NCBI RefSeq assembly: GCF_016461785.1 | Contig: NZ_JAEMUH010000007.1 | Coordinates: 62,001-126,000, forward strand | Length of the DNA stretch: 64,000 bases | Source: Marinomonas ostreistagni | Lineage (GTDB): Bacteria > Pseudomonadota > Gammaproteobacteria > Pseudomonadales > Marinomonadaceae | Reading direction: 5' to 3' | Part shown: positions 1-7,638 of the stretch, in pieces | How positions within the stretch are numbered: position 1 is the first letter of the stretch | Layout of the letters: every line of letters begins with the position of its first letter | The notes under the pieces: generated by a model | What the model saw: only the letters and a program-made list of their open reading frames with translations | What the model was told of the DNA's origin: nothing | Databases searched by the model: none | Position numbers and translations under genes: made by a program

Positions 1-84
1 TGGGGTGGTAAGTAATCGACGAATGCTTTGTTTAAGGTGTTCAAAGCCATCTAGCTCTTTGCCCGTTGTTTCGTTCATGCCCAT
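1..84 (-). CDS. Baseplate protein W/gp25 family (5' part only)
   Basis: Only the first 28 codons are present; the gene runs off the left edge. The residues HLKQSIRRLLTTP match the N-terminal signature of the P2 gpW / T4 gp25 baseplate family, in which this helix is followed by a G-S-R motif that would fall outside the window. gp25-type proteins form part of the baseplate wedge and help start sheath assembly in contractile tails. The ATG at 84 lies two bases after the stop of the PAAR gene, so the genes are co-transcribed. A second in-frame ATG at 78 is possible. The order V, PAAR, W is typical of P2-type phages. Confidence 0.75.
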   Translation of the reverse strand, partial: MGMNETTGKELDGFEHLKQSIRRLLTTP

Positions 85-86
85 GA

Positions 87-374
87 TTAATCCCCTGCAA
101 AGACGTTGGCAGAGCCTGCGGATACCACATCGCCACAGTTGATCGGGTCACCGATACGGGCGAGCTCTAATCCTTCGCAGTAAACAGACGATGAGCCCAT
201 TTGTACGGTACCGAAGTGACAGGACGGCCCGACACAATGCACTGCAAAGGCATCGGTTTGGCGAAGTGCCGGGATACCATTCACAAAAACGGTGCTGGCT
301 CCCATAACACTTGGCACCGGTGCATAGCCACCGTGGCCCGTGGAGGTTTTACCCATTTGCGCTACGGATAGCAT
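87..374 (-). CDS. PAAR-domain spike tip protein
   Basis: A 95-residue PAAR protein. The family folds into a small zinc-bound cone that caps the tail spike trimer and helps pierce the cell envelope. Visible are the glycine/proline-rich start (GHGGYAPVP), short beta repeats, conserved His and Cys residues (HCVGPSCHFG, INCGDVV) and the closing SAGSANVF typical of PAAR proteins. The start at 374 is chosen because GGAG lies 7 bases upstream; an ATG six bases further up is too close to that site. It overlaps the end of the preceding gene by 26 bases and follows the spike gene gpV at one gene's distance. Confidence 0.8.
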   Translation of the reverse strand: MLSVAQMGKTSTGHGGYAPVPSVMGASTVFVNGIPALRQTDAFAVHCVGPSCHFGTVQMGSSSVYCEGLELARIGDPINCGDVVSAGSANVFAGD

Positions 375-864
375 CGACATACTCCAGTAGTTTTAATTTG
401 CCCGGCGTCCAGTCGTGTTCGACTGTCATATCCAGCGTGGTGGAATACTCAGTGCCCGACGATGTTGTCGCGGCCACTGTCAGTGAATAGGTAAACGTCC
501 TAAGCGTGCTCGGGCGAAATTCGACGATCTCAGAGCCCATAGGCACGTCGTGCCAAAAATCCGCGAAAACTGACTCACCATCCTGCAGGTAATGAACAAA
601 TTCAATCGGAAAGAAGCCAGCAAGCGAAGGCGCCGTGATTCGCACACCATCTTCATCGGCTGTGATCGTTAGAATGCCTTGCGGGTAAGCGGGGCTGATC
701 GAGTAGCTGTAATCAATAACACTGCCTGTCTCTTCGTCATCAGCAATCAGTTTCACAACTGCGCTAACGTTTTGAGTGAGCTCGTTGTATTCAAACAGAA
801 TGCCCTCTGGTTCCTCTTCATCAAAGTTCCATGCTGGGCTTGAGCTTTTTGAAAAGTTAAACAT
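349..864 (-). CDS. Phage protein of unknown function between spike and PAAR genes
   Basis: A 171-residue acidic protein that I do not recognise. It is rich in beta-strand-like alternation (TILTITADEDGVRIT, TYSLTVAATTSSG) and has no signal peptide or membrane segment, so an immunoglobulin-like or other beta fold is plausible. It starts two bases after the gpV stop with no clear Shine-Dalgarno sequence, suggesting translational coupling, and its 3' end overlaps the PAAR gene. Its position between the spike and its tip suggests a virion or spike-accessory role, but that is inference from position only. Confidence 0.6.
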   Translation of the reverse strand: MFNFSKSSSPAWNFDEEEPEGILFEYNELTQNVSAVVKLIADDEETGSVIDYSYSISPAYPQGILTITADEDGVRITAPSLAGFFPIEFVHYLQDGESVFADFWHDVPMGSEIVEFRPSTLRTFTYSLTVAATTSSGTEYSTTLDMTVEHDWTPGKLKLLEYVDAIRSANG

Positions 865-866
865 AT

Positions 867-1442
867 CTAATTCAACTCAATTCGCGCACCGTTCACTTTT
901 ACACCCGCTTCATCAAGCGTGATTGTGCTAGATCCGTGGGTAAGCTTAAGCTGTGAAGAGTCCATCAAGATCGATGCGGTACCACCGTATTCGACATTGA
1001 CTTTGTCGGCGTTCATTTCGACGGTGGCTTTATCTGCAAAGGTGGCTTTGATCTCGTCTTTGCTAACTGTGACGTTTTGCTGATCGACGATGATCTCGTA
1101 CTTCTGGTTTTCGCTGTCGTAGCGCAGCTTGGAGCCGTCCGTAAACTCAGTAACGTCGATTAACTCGCTGGTTTCTTCTGGCACGATGTCATTGCTGTAC
1201 AGCATGCCAACGATCGCGGCTTGAGTCAGATCGCCCGCGTGGGATGCGAGTACCACTTGCTGGCCAACGCGAAGCGGTCGCCAGCGGATGAAATTGCCGC
1301 CAATTTCCGCAGGCCATGGAAGCCAAGCGGTCAGCGTTTCGCCGTGAATGCAGCGTAGTTTGCGTGTTTCGTAGTCCAATTCATGAATGTTGGCGATGAT
1401 GATCACAGCGGCGATTGCTTGTTCAATCTCGCGTGTGTTCAT
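867..1442 (-). CDS. Baseplate assembly protein V (tail spike)
   Basis: A 191-residue protein matching the P2 gpV family, the trimeric membrane-piercing spike of contractile tails. An N-terminal OB-fold-like part (about residues 10-95, with GQQVVLASHAGD and AIVGMLYSND) is followed by a repetitive beta-strand region (about 100-190) with the register IIVDQQNVTV, ATFADKATVEMN and IELN expected of an intertwined beta-helix. The usual family length is about 200 residues. Its ATG overlaps the stop of the upstream tail gene by four bases. A PAAR gene downstream fits a capped spike. Confidence 0.85.
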   Translation of the reverse strand: MNTREIEQAIAAVIIIANIHELDYETRKLRCIHGETLTAWLPWPAEIGGNFIRWRPLRVGQQVVLASHAGDLTQAAIVGMLYSNDIVPEETSELIDVTEFTDGSKLRYDSENQKYEIIVDQQNVTVSKDEIKATFADKATVEMNADKVNVEYGGTASILMDSSQLKLTHGSSTITLDEAGVKVNGARIELN

Positions 1443-1963
1443 AGCTCAAGACTCTGATCAATTGGCTGGTAATCGTCGATATGCTCAGGGCCAACATCTG
1501 GCACCCACGATGCCAGCACTTCACCTGGTGGCGTTTGTTCCTCTGGCAGTTCGCCCAAATACACATCATCAATCTGCACTTGCACTTCCCATACTGCGTG
1601 GCTATTTAGCTCATCAAAGCTGCTGTCTTCCATCGTTTGGATGGGCGCAGCGTCACCCCCTTCGATCTTGGCACCGCTGAACAAGCGGGCAACGCGCACT
1701 GCTAGCTCACGCACCTCGCGTACTGGCTTTTTACCTCGGCTTTCAGGGTAAAAAACAAGAATAGAAAAGGTCACATTTACTTTATCGATGCCTTCATAGA
1801 CATTGCCGCCGTCGCTAAAATCAACGCTTTCTAGCTCGACAACGCACTCTTTGCCGCGGACTTTGCTTGCGTTTAGCTCATCATGAACAGCGCTGAACAC
1901 GTTCAACGCTTCAATTTTGCTAATGACAGCGCTATAAAGGCCATCAATCGTCGTGGTCTTCAT
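1439..1963 (-). CDS. Probable tail terminator/completion protein
   Basis: A 174-residue phage protein sitting between a lambda Z-like gene and the spike gene. The N-terminal helix followed by the stretch from VHDELNASKVRGKECVVELE through a beta hairpin to VEVQVQID-type strands resembles small tail terminator proteins (lambda U, Mu gp37 type), which cap the tail tube and join it to the head. The last 35 residues are proline-rich and acidic and look like a tail extension. It overlaps both neighbours by four bases. The functional call rests on gene order and overall layout rather than a diagnostic motif. Confidence 0.5.
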   Translation of the reverse strand: MKTTTIDGLYSAVISKIEALNVFSAVHDELNASKVRGKECVVELESVDFSDGGNVYEGIDKVNVTFSILVFYPESRGKKPVREVRELAVRVARLFSGAKIEGGDAAPIQTMEDSSFDELNSHAVWEVQVQIDDVYLGELPEEQTPPGEVLASWVPDVGPEHIDDYQPIDQSLEL

Positions 1964-2493
1964 AACTTCGCTGCCTTCTTGGCCATGCGGCCTTTTATAT
2001 CTGTTTCAAAATGGTGTCTAAAAAGCTCGACGATATCGTCGTAAATCTGGCGACGAATGGCTGCGTCCGCATCCCTTTGAATCGGCATTTTTACTTCAAC
2101 AAGCGAGTTTCTGTTCTTGTTTCTGCGGCGCCAGGCGGACTTCTTGCCACTGGGCATTTTTGCAATAAACGCTTTTTCAAAGCGCTGACTACGAAACACC
2201 ACGCCGTTGCTCACTTGCTTCATTCGCCCTTTGAGCGAGCTAACAGGCAAGTCATTTAAACCGACAAACAACGAAAACTTACCGTCGCGGCGCTTTAACA
2301 CGATGCGACGGCGCATGGCTTTAGTGTTTTTGGTTTCAAGCTCTTTAGACAGCACTTTAAGTACATGTCGCTGCACCGCTTTCGCAGTGCGTTGATGGGC
2401 ACGATGAGCGACGGCATTAATCTCTTTTTGAGTCAGCTCAATGGCCCCTAGACTCGGCACCAATTGAGCCGTATCAATATCAATCTGAATCAT
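1960..2493 (-). CDS. Minor tail protein Z-like
   Basis: A 177-residue very basic protein resembling the lambda gpZ family (prophage minor tail protein Z). Features are an N-terminal helical part with HQRTAKAVQRHVLK, the segment KRRDGKFSLFVGLNDLPVSSLKG, and a Lys/Arg-rich centre that ends in FHATE-like C-terminal helices. gpZ acts at the head-tail junction, where it is needed for correct positioning of the genome end in lambda. It overlaps the FII-like gene upstream by 14 bases and the probable tail terminator gene downstream by four. The length is close to lambda gpZ (192). Confidence 0.7.
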   Translation of the reverse strand: MIQIDIDTAQLVPSLGAIELTQKEINAVAHRAHQRTAKAVQRHVLKVLSKELETKNTKAMRRRIVLKRRDGKFSLFVGLNDLPVSSLKGRMKQVSNGVVFRSQRFEKAFIAKMPSGKKSAWRRRNKNRNSLVEVKMPIQRDADAAIRRQIYDDIVELFRHHFETDIKGRMAKKAAKL

Positions 2494-2791
2494 AAATGCG
2501 GCTCACATAGATTTCTGTCCAACCGTAGATATCCGTTTCGGGATCACGATCGACACGGAATTTACGACCGTTAATCTCAAGCTCGTGCTCAGTGGTGACC
2601 CACTCAATACCCTTACCGCCAAGCTTGGCTTCGTTGGCATTGATCGTCACATCACCGGACATTAGGTCGAGAAATGAATCGTTAACATCCACCTCAATTG
2701 GGGTGACATTACCTTCCACATCCGTTGCGGTGCCCGCTAAGCCGAAATGCTCGACAACTAAGTCATCGAGCAACGCAAACGGATCACTCAC
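2480..2791 (-). CDS. Head-tail attachment protein, FII-like
   Basis: A 103-residue acidic protein in the position of lambda gpFII, which binds the filled head and forms the site for tail attachment. The N-terminal MSDPFALLDDLVVEHFG helix and the later beta-rich part with LEINGRKFRVDRDPETD are typical of the family, whose members are about 110-120 residues long. It overlaps the Z-like gene downstream and the FI-position gene upstream by a few bases, so the head-completion genes form one translationally coupled block. Confidence 0.65.
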   Translation of the reverse strand: MSDPFALLDDLVVEHFGLAGTATDVEGNVTPIEVDVNDSFLDLMSGDVTINANEAKLGGKGIEWVTTEHELEINGRKFRVDRDPETDIYGWTEIYVSRIYDSD

Positions 2792-3011
2792 TTGCTTTCG
2801 TTGGCTCGATCGCCACGCCTGCTTTCAATGCCATCGCGGCATGTTCGCCTAAGTCTTGCGGCTCTGGCGAAGCGATGAACTCGACGCGCTTTTTATCTTT
2901 GCCCTGAGTGCGGAATGTTTTGGTGACGATCAGCTTTTTAGTTGCAGTTTTAGCTGGCACTTTGTTTTGATCGTCTTGCTGATCTTCAGCAGGTTTTTGT
3001 GCAGTTGCCAT
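2784..3011 (-). CDS. Small head protein in FI position
   Basis: A 75-residue Lys- and Gln-rich protein. In lambda this slot holds gpFI, a packaging accessory factor; the sequence here shares only the charged, low-complexity N-terminus and is about half the length, so it may be another small head-completion protein. The start at 3011 has a good AGGAG nine bases upstream. The first gene after an intrinsic terminator that follows the capsid gene, it and the genes downstream would be made at lower level than capsid. Confidence 0.5.
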   Translation of the reverse strand: MATAQKPAEDQQDDQNKVPAKTATKKLIVTKTFRTQGKDKKRVEFIASPEPQDLGEHAAMALKAGVAIEPTKASE

Positions 3012-3045
3012 GGTTTAGGCTCCTAAAATGGTAATAAGCGGAAAC

Positions 3046-3068
3046 AAAAAGGGCGCTCAATGCGCCCT
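3046..3068 (-). terminator. Intrinsic terminator between capsid and FI genes
   Basis: On the minus strand AGGGCGC, a five-base loop and GCGCCCT are followed by a T run. It lies directly after the major capsid gene and before the next head gene, where partial termination would raise capsid over head-completion proteins. Confidence 0.75.
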
Positions 3069-3095
3069 CTTTTGTGGTTTTAATTTGGCTAGTGG

Positions 3096-4130
3096 TTACA
3101 CTGGACCGTCGACTTCGATGTACACCCATTCATTGGCATCAGGCATGATTGGCAGTGGAGATGACTGCTGAGTCATGTATTCCATTGACGGATCATCTTC
3201 TTCGATAATTTTCGGGTAACGCTTAGATTTCACCATGCCATTTTTCATCGCTTTGATGTCTTTGATCGCACCGTATGCGAACAAGCCATCGTAGTTGTAA
3301 GGGCCGATCGCCAAGCCTTCAGCTGGGAAGTAAAGCTGCTCGTTACCATCTTCGTCTTCATACTTGCCGTTGTAGACATAGATTTCGTATTCGCCCAAGA
3401 AACCTTTGTATTGCACGCCCTCATCTTTCTTTTGCTGAGGGGAGAAGGTAATGGACGCCTCACCATTGGACTTGGTTTTATCCATCAGATCTTTAACTTG
3501 ATCAAAGCGGCGAAGATTTGCGAATGCCGTCTTGCCCATAAAGAACGTATCCGGTAGGCCGCTAGACAGCTCAATGTATTCTTCCAACTCCGACATGATG
3601 TCGTAATCTGCTGGCAACTGAGACCAGCGCGCCGCCCCGATTAACTTGATTGTGTTCGCTTCGTCACGCCCATAATCAAGCTCAAACGCACCGTGTAGCT
3701 CACTCTCAGCCACTTCACACTTACCTGTTACGATCAAATCAGCACACATTTTTTCTTCTGCGCGATCAATCGCCTTGTGCTGGTCCTCGTTAATGATCAT
3801 CACCGTCGCATTGTAACGCTGCTCAGGAGTGAGTGGCGTCCCCAGATCTTCACCAAAAATACGCTCTGCATAATCTTCTGGGTCGATTTCGGTTTTTTCT
3901 TTGATGTAAGGCGGTGTCACAAGGCGTGTACTCATACCGTCTTGATGACGAACCTTGCCAGCCACCTTAGGCGACACAAACACCGCTTTACGCTTGTTTG
4001 AGGTCATTTTATCAATAGCGACTTGAGATTTATCGCTGTAACGCTCACGTGCAAAAAGCACGCGGCGGAAGAATGTGGTGTGCGGCTGGAAGACTTTCTT
4101 CGCTGCAATCAGCTCACGAGATGTATACAT
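3096..4130 (-). CDS. Major capsid protein, lambda E family
   Basis: A 344-residue protein that matches the lambda gpE / phage major capsid protein E family in length (341 in lambda) and layout: a short N-arm, the block LIAAKKVFQPHTTFFRRVLF, the strand VIVTGKCEV-type region and the C-terminal part with FLGEYEIYVYNGKY and YFPAEGLAIGPYNYDG. It forms the HK97-fold icosahedral shell. It follows the decoration protein gene D by about 65 bases, as in lambda, and is itself followed by an intrinsic terminator. Confidence 0.9.
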   Translation of the reverse strand: MYTSRELIAAKKVFQPHTTFFRRVLFARERYSDKSQVAIDKMTSNKRKAVFVSPKVAGKVRHQDGMSTRLVTPPYIKEKTEIDPEDYAERIFGEDLGTPLTPEQRYNATVMIINEDQHKAIDRAEEKMCADLIVTGKCEVAESELHGAFELDYGRDEANTIKLIGAARWSQLPADYDIMSELEEYIELSSGLPDTFFMGKTAFANLRRFDQVKDLMDKTKSNGEASITFSPQQKKDEGVQYKGFLGEYEIYVYNGKYEDEDGNEQLYFPAEGLAIGPYNYDGLFAYGAIKDIKAMKNGMVKSKRYPKIIEEDDPSMEYMTQQSSPLPIMPDANEWVYIEVDGPV

Positions 4131-4194
4131 AGCTTTCCCCTACCGAGTTAACGGCATAAAAATTGATTCGTAAATTGAACGGATTGGGTGAGTG

Positions 4195-4548
4195 TTAGCG
4201 CACGACTGAGTGGCTAATAGGCGTACCAGCGAATGCGGCGGCTTTTTGAACTGCGGTCATGCCATCCGGCCAATTGATCGCGGCTTCATTGAAGTAACCG
4301 CCTTTGATCACTTCTTTTTGAGCTGCACCAGCGGTGGTATCAATTGCCATGGCAGATAAGAACAGCGCTTTTTCTGCACCACCCGAGCCTGCTGGGTCCC
4401 ATACCACGATTTGAGAATCTGCTGTGCGTAATGCAAGCGGGGTAAGTTTCGGACACGTTACACCGCTGGCTACCTGACCATTTGCAAACGTAGTCGGTTC
4501 ACTGCCTGCAGTCGTTGGGATATTTTGCTTCTGATAAACTTCAGTCAC
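4195..4548 (-). CDS. Head decoration protein D
   Basis: A 117-residue protein of the lambda gpD family (HDPD), which binds as trimers to the expanded capsid and stabilises it against internal DNA pressure. Family features visible are GQVASGVTCPKLTPLAL, the segment QIVVWDPAGSGGAEKALFLS and the end AAAFAGTPISHSV. The length is close to lambda gpD (110). It lies between the protease/scaffold gene and the capsid gene, exactly as in lambda. Confidence 0.9.
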   Translation of the reverse strand: MTEVYQKQNIPTTAGSEPTTFANGQVASGVTCPKLTPLALRTADSQIVVWDPAGSGGAEKALFLSAMAIDTTAGAAQKEVIKGGYFNEAAINWPDGMTAVQKAAAFAGTPISHSVVR

Positions 4549-4584
4549 GTTTGTCTCTCCTAAATAGAGTTAGTAAATGACCGA

Positions 4585-4965
4585 TTAGGTCGCTGTGGTG
4601 TAGGCGTAAGCCGCTGTTAACTTGCTCACCCCATCATCTGCCGATGCAGATTCGTCCACATCATCAGTGATATTCGGGTTGCCTTCTTGCTTCATCAGCT
4701 GATCAAGCTTTTCAGCATGAGCCTGTTGGCTGGTTGCATCTGGTGCTTGGGCTTGTGGAGCCATAGCAAGGGCCGCTTGCGCCGCCTCGACACTCATATC
4801 CGTGTCGTATGCAAAGTGCTCTGCTAGCTTTTCGCGGCCCGCTGCGGCTTCACATTTCATGATGCCTTTGATTCGGTCTTTTTCGCTCATTTGCGGTGCA
4901 TCAGCGCTTGGCTGTGCCGCCGGGACCGTTGGCACTGCATTGTCTGTTACTTTTTCAGCTGACAT
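4585..4965 (-). CDS. Nested in-frame scaffold protein (Nu3-like)
   Basis: An internal ATG at 4965, in frame with the protease gene, is preceded by CAGGAG five bases upstream (4971-4976 on the minus strand), a stronger ribosome site than most in the operon. It would give a 126-residue protein starting MSAEKVTDN that is acidic, Ala/Gln-rich and helical, as expected of a capsid scaffold. Lambda has the same arrangement, with nu3 inside C. That the site is used is inference from the ribosome binding site and the family precedent. Confidence 0.75.
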   Translation of the reverse strand: MSAEKVTDNAVPTVPAAQPSADAPQMSEKDRIKGIMKCEAAAGREKLAEHFAYDTDMSVEAAQAALAMAPQAQAPDATSQQAHAEKLDQLMKQEGNPNITDDVDESASADDGVSKLTAAYAYTTAT

Positions 4966-5877
4966 GGTCACTCCTGAAATATTGGTTTTAGGTTGGTTGA
5001 GGAAATCGGCAAAGATGGCGATCGCCTCATTACCGTTAACAAGTTGATCAGCAAAGCCGACATCGATGGCCTCTTGGCCGCGATAGGTTTTGGCTTCGGT
5101 TGCCAGCACCGCTTCGACTGATAAGCCAGTATGAGTTGAAACCAGCGCGGCGAACTCTTGGCGAAGCGAGTCTGATTTCTCTTGGAACGCTGCTAAGACT
5201 TCTGCACTGAGGTCTTCGTATGGATTGCCATCGACTTTATGGGCACCGGAATGAATCAGTGTGACTTTGACACCGTTTTCTTTTAGAAGCCCTTCGTAAG
5301 ACTGGTGAGCCATCACCACACCAACGGAGCCCATCACAGCGCTTTGTGTGATTAGACGACGATCTGCTGCACTGGCAATCGCCATGCCTGCACTACACGC
5401 CATATCATCAGCAACCGCCCAGAGTGGCTTGCCGCTATCTTGCGCTAGTACTCGGATCGTTTGGGCTGCGTCGAAACAGCCCGCCACCTCACCGCCTGGT
5501 GTGTCCATATCAAGCAAGATGCCTTTGACTTCTGAGTCATCAATCGCCGCTTGAACACGAGCAATGACGCCGTCATAGCCCGTCATGCCAGAGTAAGGCT
5601 GAACATGACCAAATTTATGGACCAATGTGCCAGACACTGGAACCAGTGCGACCCCTTCAATGACTTGATAAGGTCGCTGGCGATCGCGTGAATTCATAAA
5701 GCTAGATGCTTCGATGTGCATCTTCTCGCCTGTCATTACCTCGCCTTGCGCGTCCACTAACTGTGTGACACCTAAGCGAGTCGATAACGCTGAAAAGAAG
5801 GTGCGAGCATAGCCAGGATCAAGCAACAAAGGCTTATCCAGCGCGCGGCTCGCGATGTGTTTTAAATTGGCTGACAT
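4585..5877 (-). CDS. Head maturation protease, S49/ClpP-like (lambda C type) with scaffold tail
   Basis: A 430-residue protein. Residues about 60-290 form a signal-peptide-peptidase A (S49) serine protease domain: VEGVALVPVSGTLVHK, then DMDTPGGEVAGCFDAA, then DDMACSAGMAIASAADR with the nucleophile Ser, then QSAVMGSVGVVMAHQS, and LIHSGAHKVDGNPYED, whose Lys is the probable second catalytic residue. Residues about 305-430 are Ala/Gln/Glu-rich and coiled, like the lambda Nu3 scaffold. In lambda gpC is cleaved with the scaffold during head maturation. An internal start makes the scaffold alone (separate entry). Confidence 0.9.
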   Translation of the reverse strand: MSANLKHIASRALDKPLLLDPGYARTFFSALSTRLGVTQLVDAQGEVMTGEKMHIEASSFMNSRDRQRPYQVIEGVALVPVSGTLVHKFGHVQPYSGMTGYDGVIARVQAAIDDSEVKGILLDMDTPGGEVAGCFDAAQTIRVLAQDSGKPLWAVADDMACSAGMAIASAADRRLITQSAVMGSVGVVMAHQSYEGLLKENGVKVTLIHSGAHKVDGNPYEDLSAEVLAAFQEKSDSLRQEFAALVSTHTGLSVEAVLATEAKTYRGQEAIDVGFADQLVNGNEAIAIFADFLNQPKTNISGVTMSAEKVTDNAVPTVPAAQPSADAPQMSEKDRIKGIMKCEAAAGREKLAEHFAYDTDMSVEAAQAALAMAPQAQAPDATSQQAHAEKLDQLMKQEGNPNITDDVDESASADDGVSKLTAAYAYTTAT

Positions 5878-5879
5878 GG

Positions 5880-7439
5880 TTATGCGGCCTCTTGAGGTAT
5901 GTTTTCTGGTGCAAAGCTATCTGCTTGAATCCAACTCGGTTTTGGCAAACCCGCTTCGGCACGTTCTTTTTGCTCGCGTAGCTGCTGCGCAAAGATTTCT
6001 TGGTAATCCTCTCCCATCAAGGCCAGCTCTTTTTCGTAAGTCGATAAACCAGACTCAATACGAAGCACGGCCTCTTTGACTTCTTTCAAGCCATCGATCG
6101 CTAGGCGACCTGTTCCGATCCATTCGCAGTTGGTCCATGCGGCCATGCCTTGGTAGATATCCATGCGTGCGCCGCGCGGCAGTTTCACTTCACCGCGAGC
6201 CACGAGCTCTTCAAACACAAGGCGAAAAATCTGGGTAGCCAGTCGCGCAGCAATGACCTTGCGACGACCCATAAAGTATCGCCAGCCCTCCAAGATCGAA
6301 GCGCGAGCAGATGAGTAAGAGCTTTGCTTGTAGTCACGAGCGAGCTGCTCATAAGGGACATTTAAACCAGCGGACAACCAACGCAAAACACTAGACTCAA
6401 GATCCACATAGCCGTTGTCGACATTGCCACTAGAGTGGAAATTCAAGCTTTCATTGGGCAGCAGGTGCGGAATGCGTGTACCACCAAGCTTCAAGTTGAC
6501 GCCTGAGTGGTAGTCGGCAATTTTCCCAAGCATCGCACCTAGCATCTTGCTGTCTGTATCACCACCTAGCAGTGCAAAGGCGTCTTCTGAACCCATTTCT
6601 GTTTCGATCGTGGCGGCAAACATAGCGTTTACGATCGCGTTTTGCAGTTTGGTCTTTTGCATCTTAGGCAGCATTTGCATCTGCTCAAGTACACTTAAGA
6701 ACTGGTTAGCTCCTCGGCTTTGACCATCGCCAGTTGGTTCAAAAACGTGAATAAAGCGCAAACGACCATGGCGAGTGAATTTCGGGATACGCTGCCAAGA
6801 GAAGTCCATGCCATCGCCATAAAGAAGCGAGCTGGTATTTTTGACGTGATATGCGATCGCTGCACCGTGGCGGTTTTGTTCGACACCACCGCGAATACGG
6901 TCAGTATCCATACCACTTGGTGAACTTACGCGATTTGGGTTAATGACCTTAATACCAGTATTTAGCGGCGAATTGCTACGCTCGTAAAATGGTACCGCCA
7001 TCACTTCACCCAATCGGGTGTGGGTGGCCACCGCCTCGCGGATGATCATGGTAAAGGTTCGTTTACGCTCGACATCCAGCCAACAGCTGGGATCATCGCT
7101 GATCTCTGTCCAGATCTGCTCAATATCACGGGAAAACGAGATCGCGTCTTGCTCGTTAATGCCAAGGCGCTGCCAACGAGGCTTGTAGCTCAAGCGGAAC
7201 AAATGACCCACGATGTTATCAACGTGAAGCTGTACGGCATTGGATGCAAAGGCGTTATTACGCACTAGGTCTTCAGCACGACCATTGCCCAAATCGAGAT
7301 TTGGCAATATCGCGGCGTCCGCCATAAGTGACCGCGGATTCCAGTCGCGCAACTGACCGTTCATGCCATGGCCCGCACCCTCATAAGCCGAAGCTTTGAA
7401 GGGGCGACCGGAGCTATCTAAGATTTGGATTTCACTCAT
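5880..7439 (-). CDS. Portal protein, lambda B family
   Basis: A 519-residue member of the lambda gpB portal family (phage_portal_2), forming the dodecameric ring through which DNA enters the head. Diagnostic parts are GAGHGMNGQLRDWNPRS near the N-terminus, RNNAFASNAVQLHVDNIVG, RLSYKPRW, the segment FEPTGDGQSRGANQFLSVL and LNVPYEQLARDYKQSSYSSAR. The length matches lambda (533). It starts with a four-base overlap with the W-like gene upstream and lies two bases before the protease gene. Confidence 0.93.
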   Translation of the reverse strand: MSEIQILDSSGRPFKASAYEGAGHGMNGQLRDWNPRSLMADAAILPNLDLGNGRAEDLVRNNAFASNAVQLHVDNIVGHLFRLSYKPRWQRLGINEQDAISFSRDIEQIWTEISDDPSCWLDVERKRTFTMIIREAVATHTRLGEVMAVPFYERSNSPLNTGIKVINPNRVSSPSGMDTDRIRGGVEQNRHGAAIAYHVKNTSSLLYGDGMDFSWQRIPKFTRHGRLRFIHVFEPTGDGQSRGANQFLSVLEQMQMLPKMQKTKLQNAIVNAMFAATIETEMGSEDAFALLGGDTDSKMLGAMLGKIADYHSGVNLKLGGTRIPHLLPNESLNFHSSGNVDNGYVDLESSVLRWLSAGLNVPYEQLARDYKQSSYSSARASILEGWRYFMGRRKVIAARLATQIFRLVFEELVARGEVKLPRGARMDIYQGMAAWTNCEWIGTGRLAIDGLKEVKEAVLRIESGLSTYEKELALMGEDYQEIFAQQLREQKERAEAGLPKPSWIQADSFAPENIPQEAA

Positions 7440-7636
7440 AGATACACACCCATTGGCCGACGGCGTTGCCCCGCTTGCTCTGCTTTCATCTGGTTTAGAT
7501 AGGCTTGCAGCTGGGATACATTAGCCTGAGTAAACTCAAGCGTTTTACCGCCACGGCTAATCTTGGCGACCGCTTTACCAATTTGTAATTGGTGCAGTGC
7601 TTGTTCAGCTTCTGCAATGCGCTCTTGTAACGTCAT
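7436..7636 (-). CDS. Head-tail joining protein W
   Basis: A 66-residue protein matching lambda gpW (68 residues), the small ring that binds beneath the portal and stabilises packaged DNA. It has the N-terminal helix MTLQERIAEAEQALHQLQIG, the beta hairpin VAKISRGGKTLEFTQ and the C-terminal helix NVSQLQAYLNQMKA. It lies between terminase A and portal B, as in lambda. Confidence 0.9.
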   Translation of the reverse strand: MTLQERIAEAEQALHQLQIGKAVAKISRGGKTLEFTQANVSQLQAYLNQMKAEQAGQRRRPMGVYL

Positions 7637-7638
7637 GG

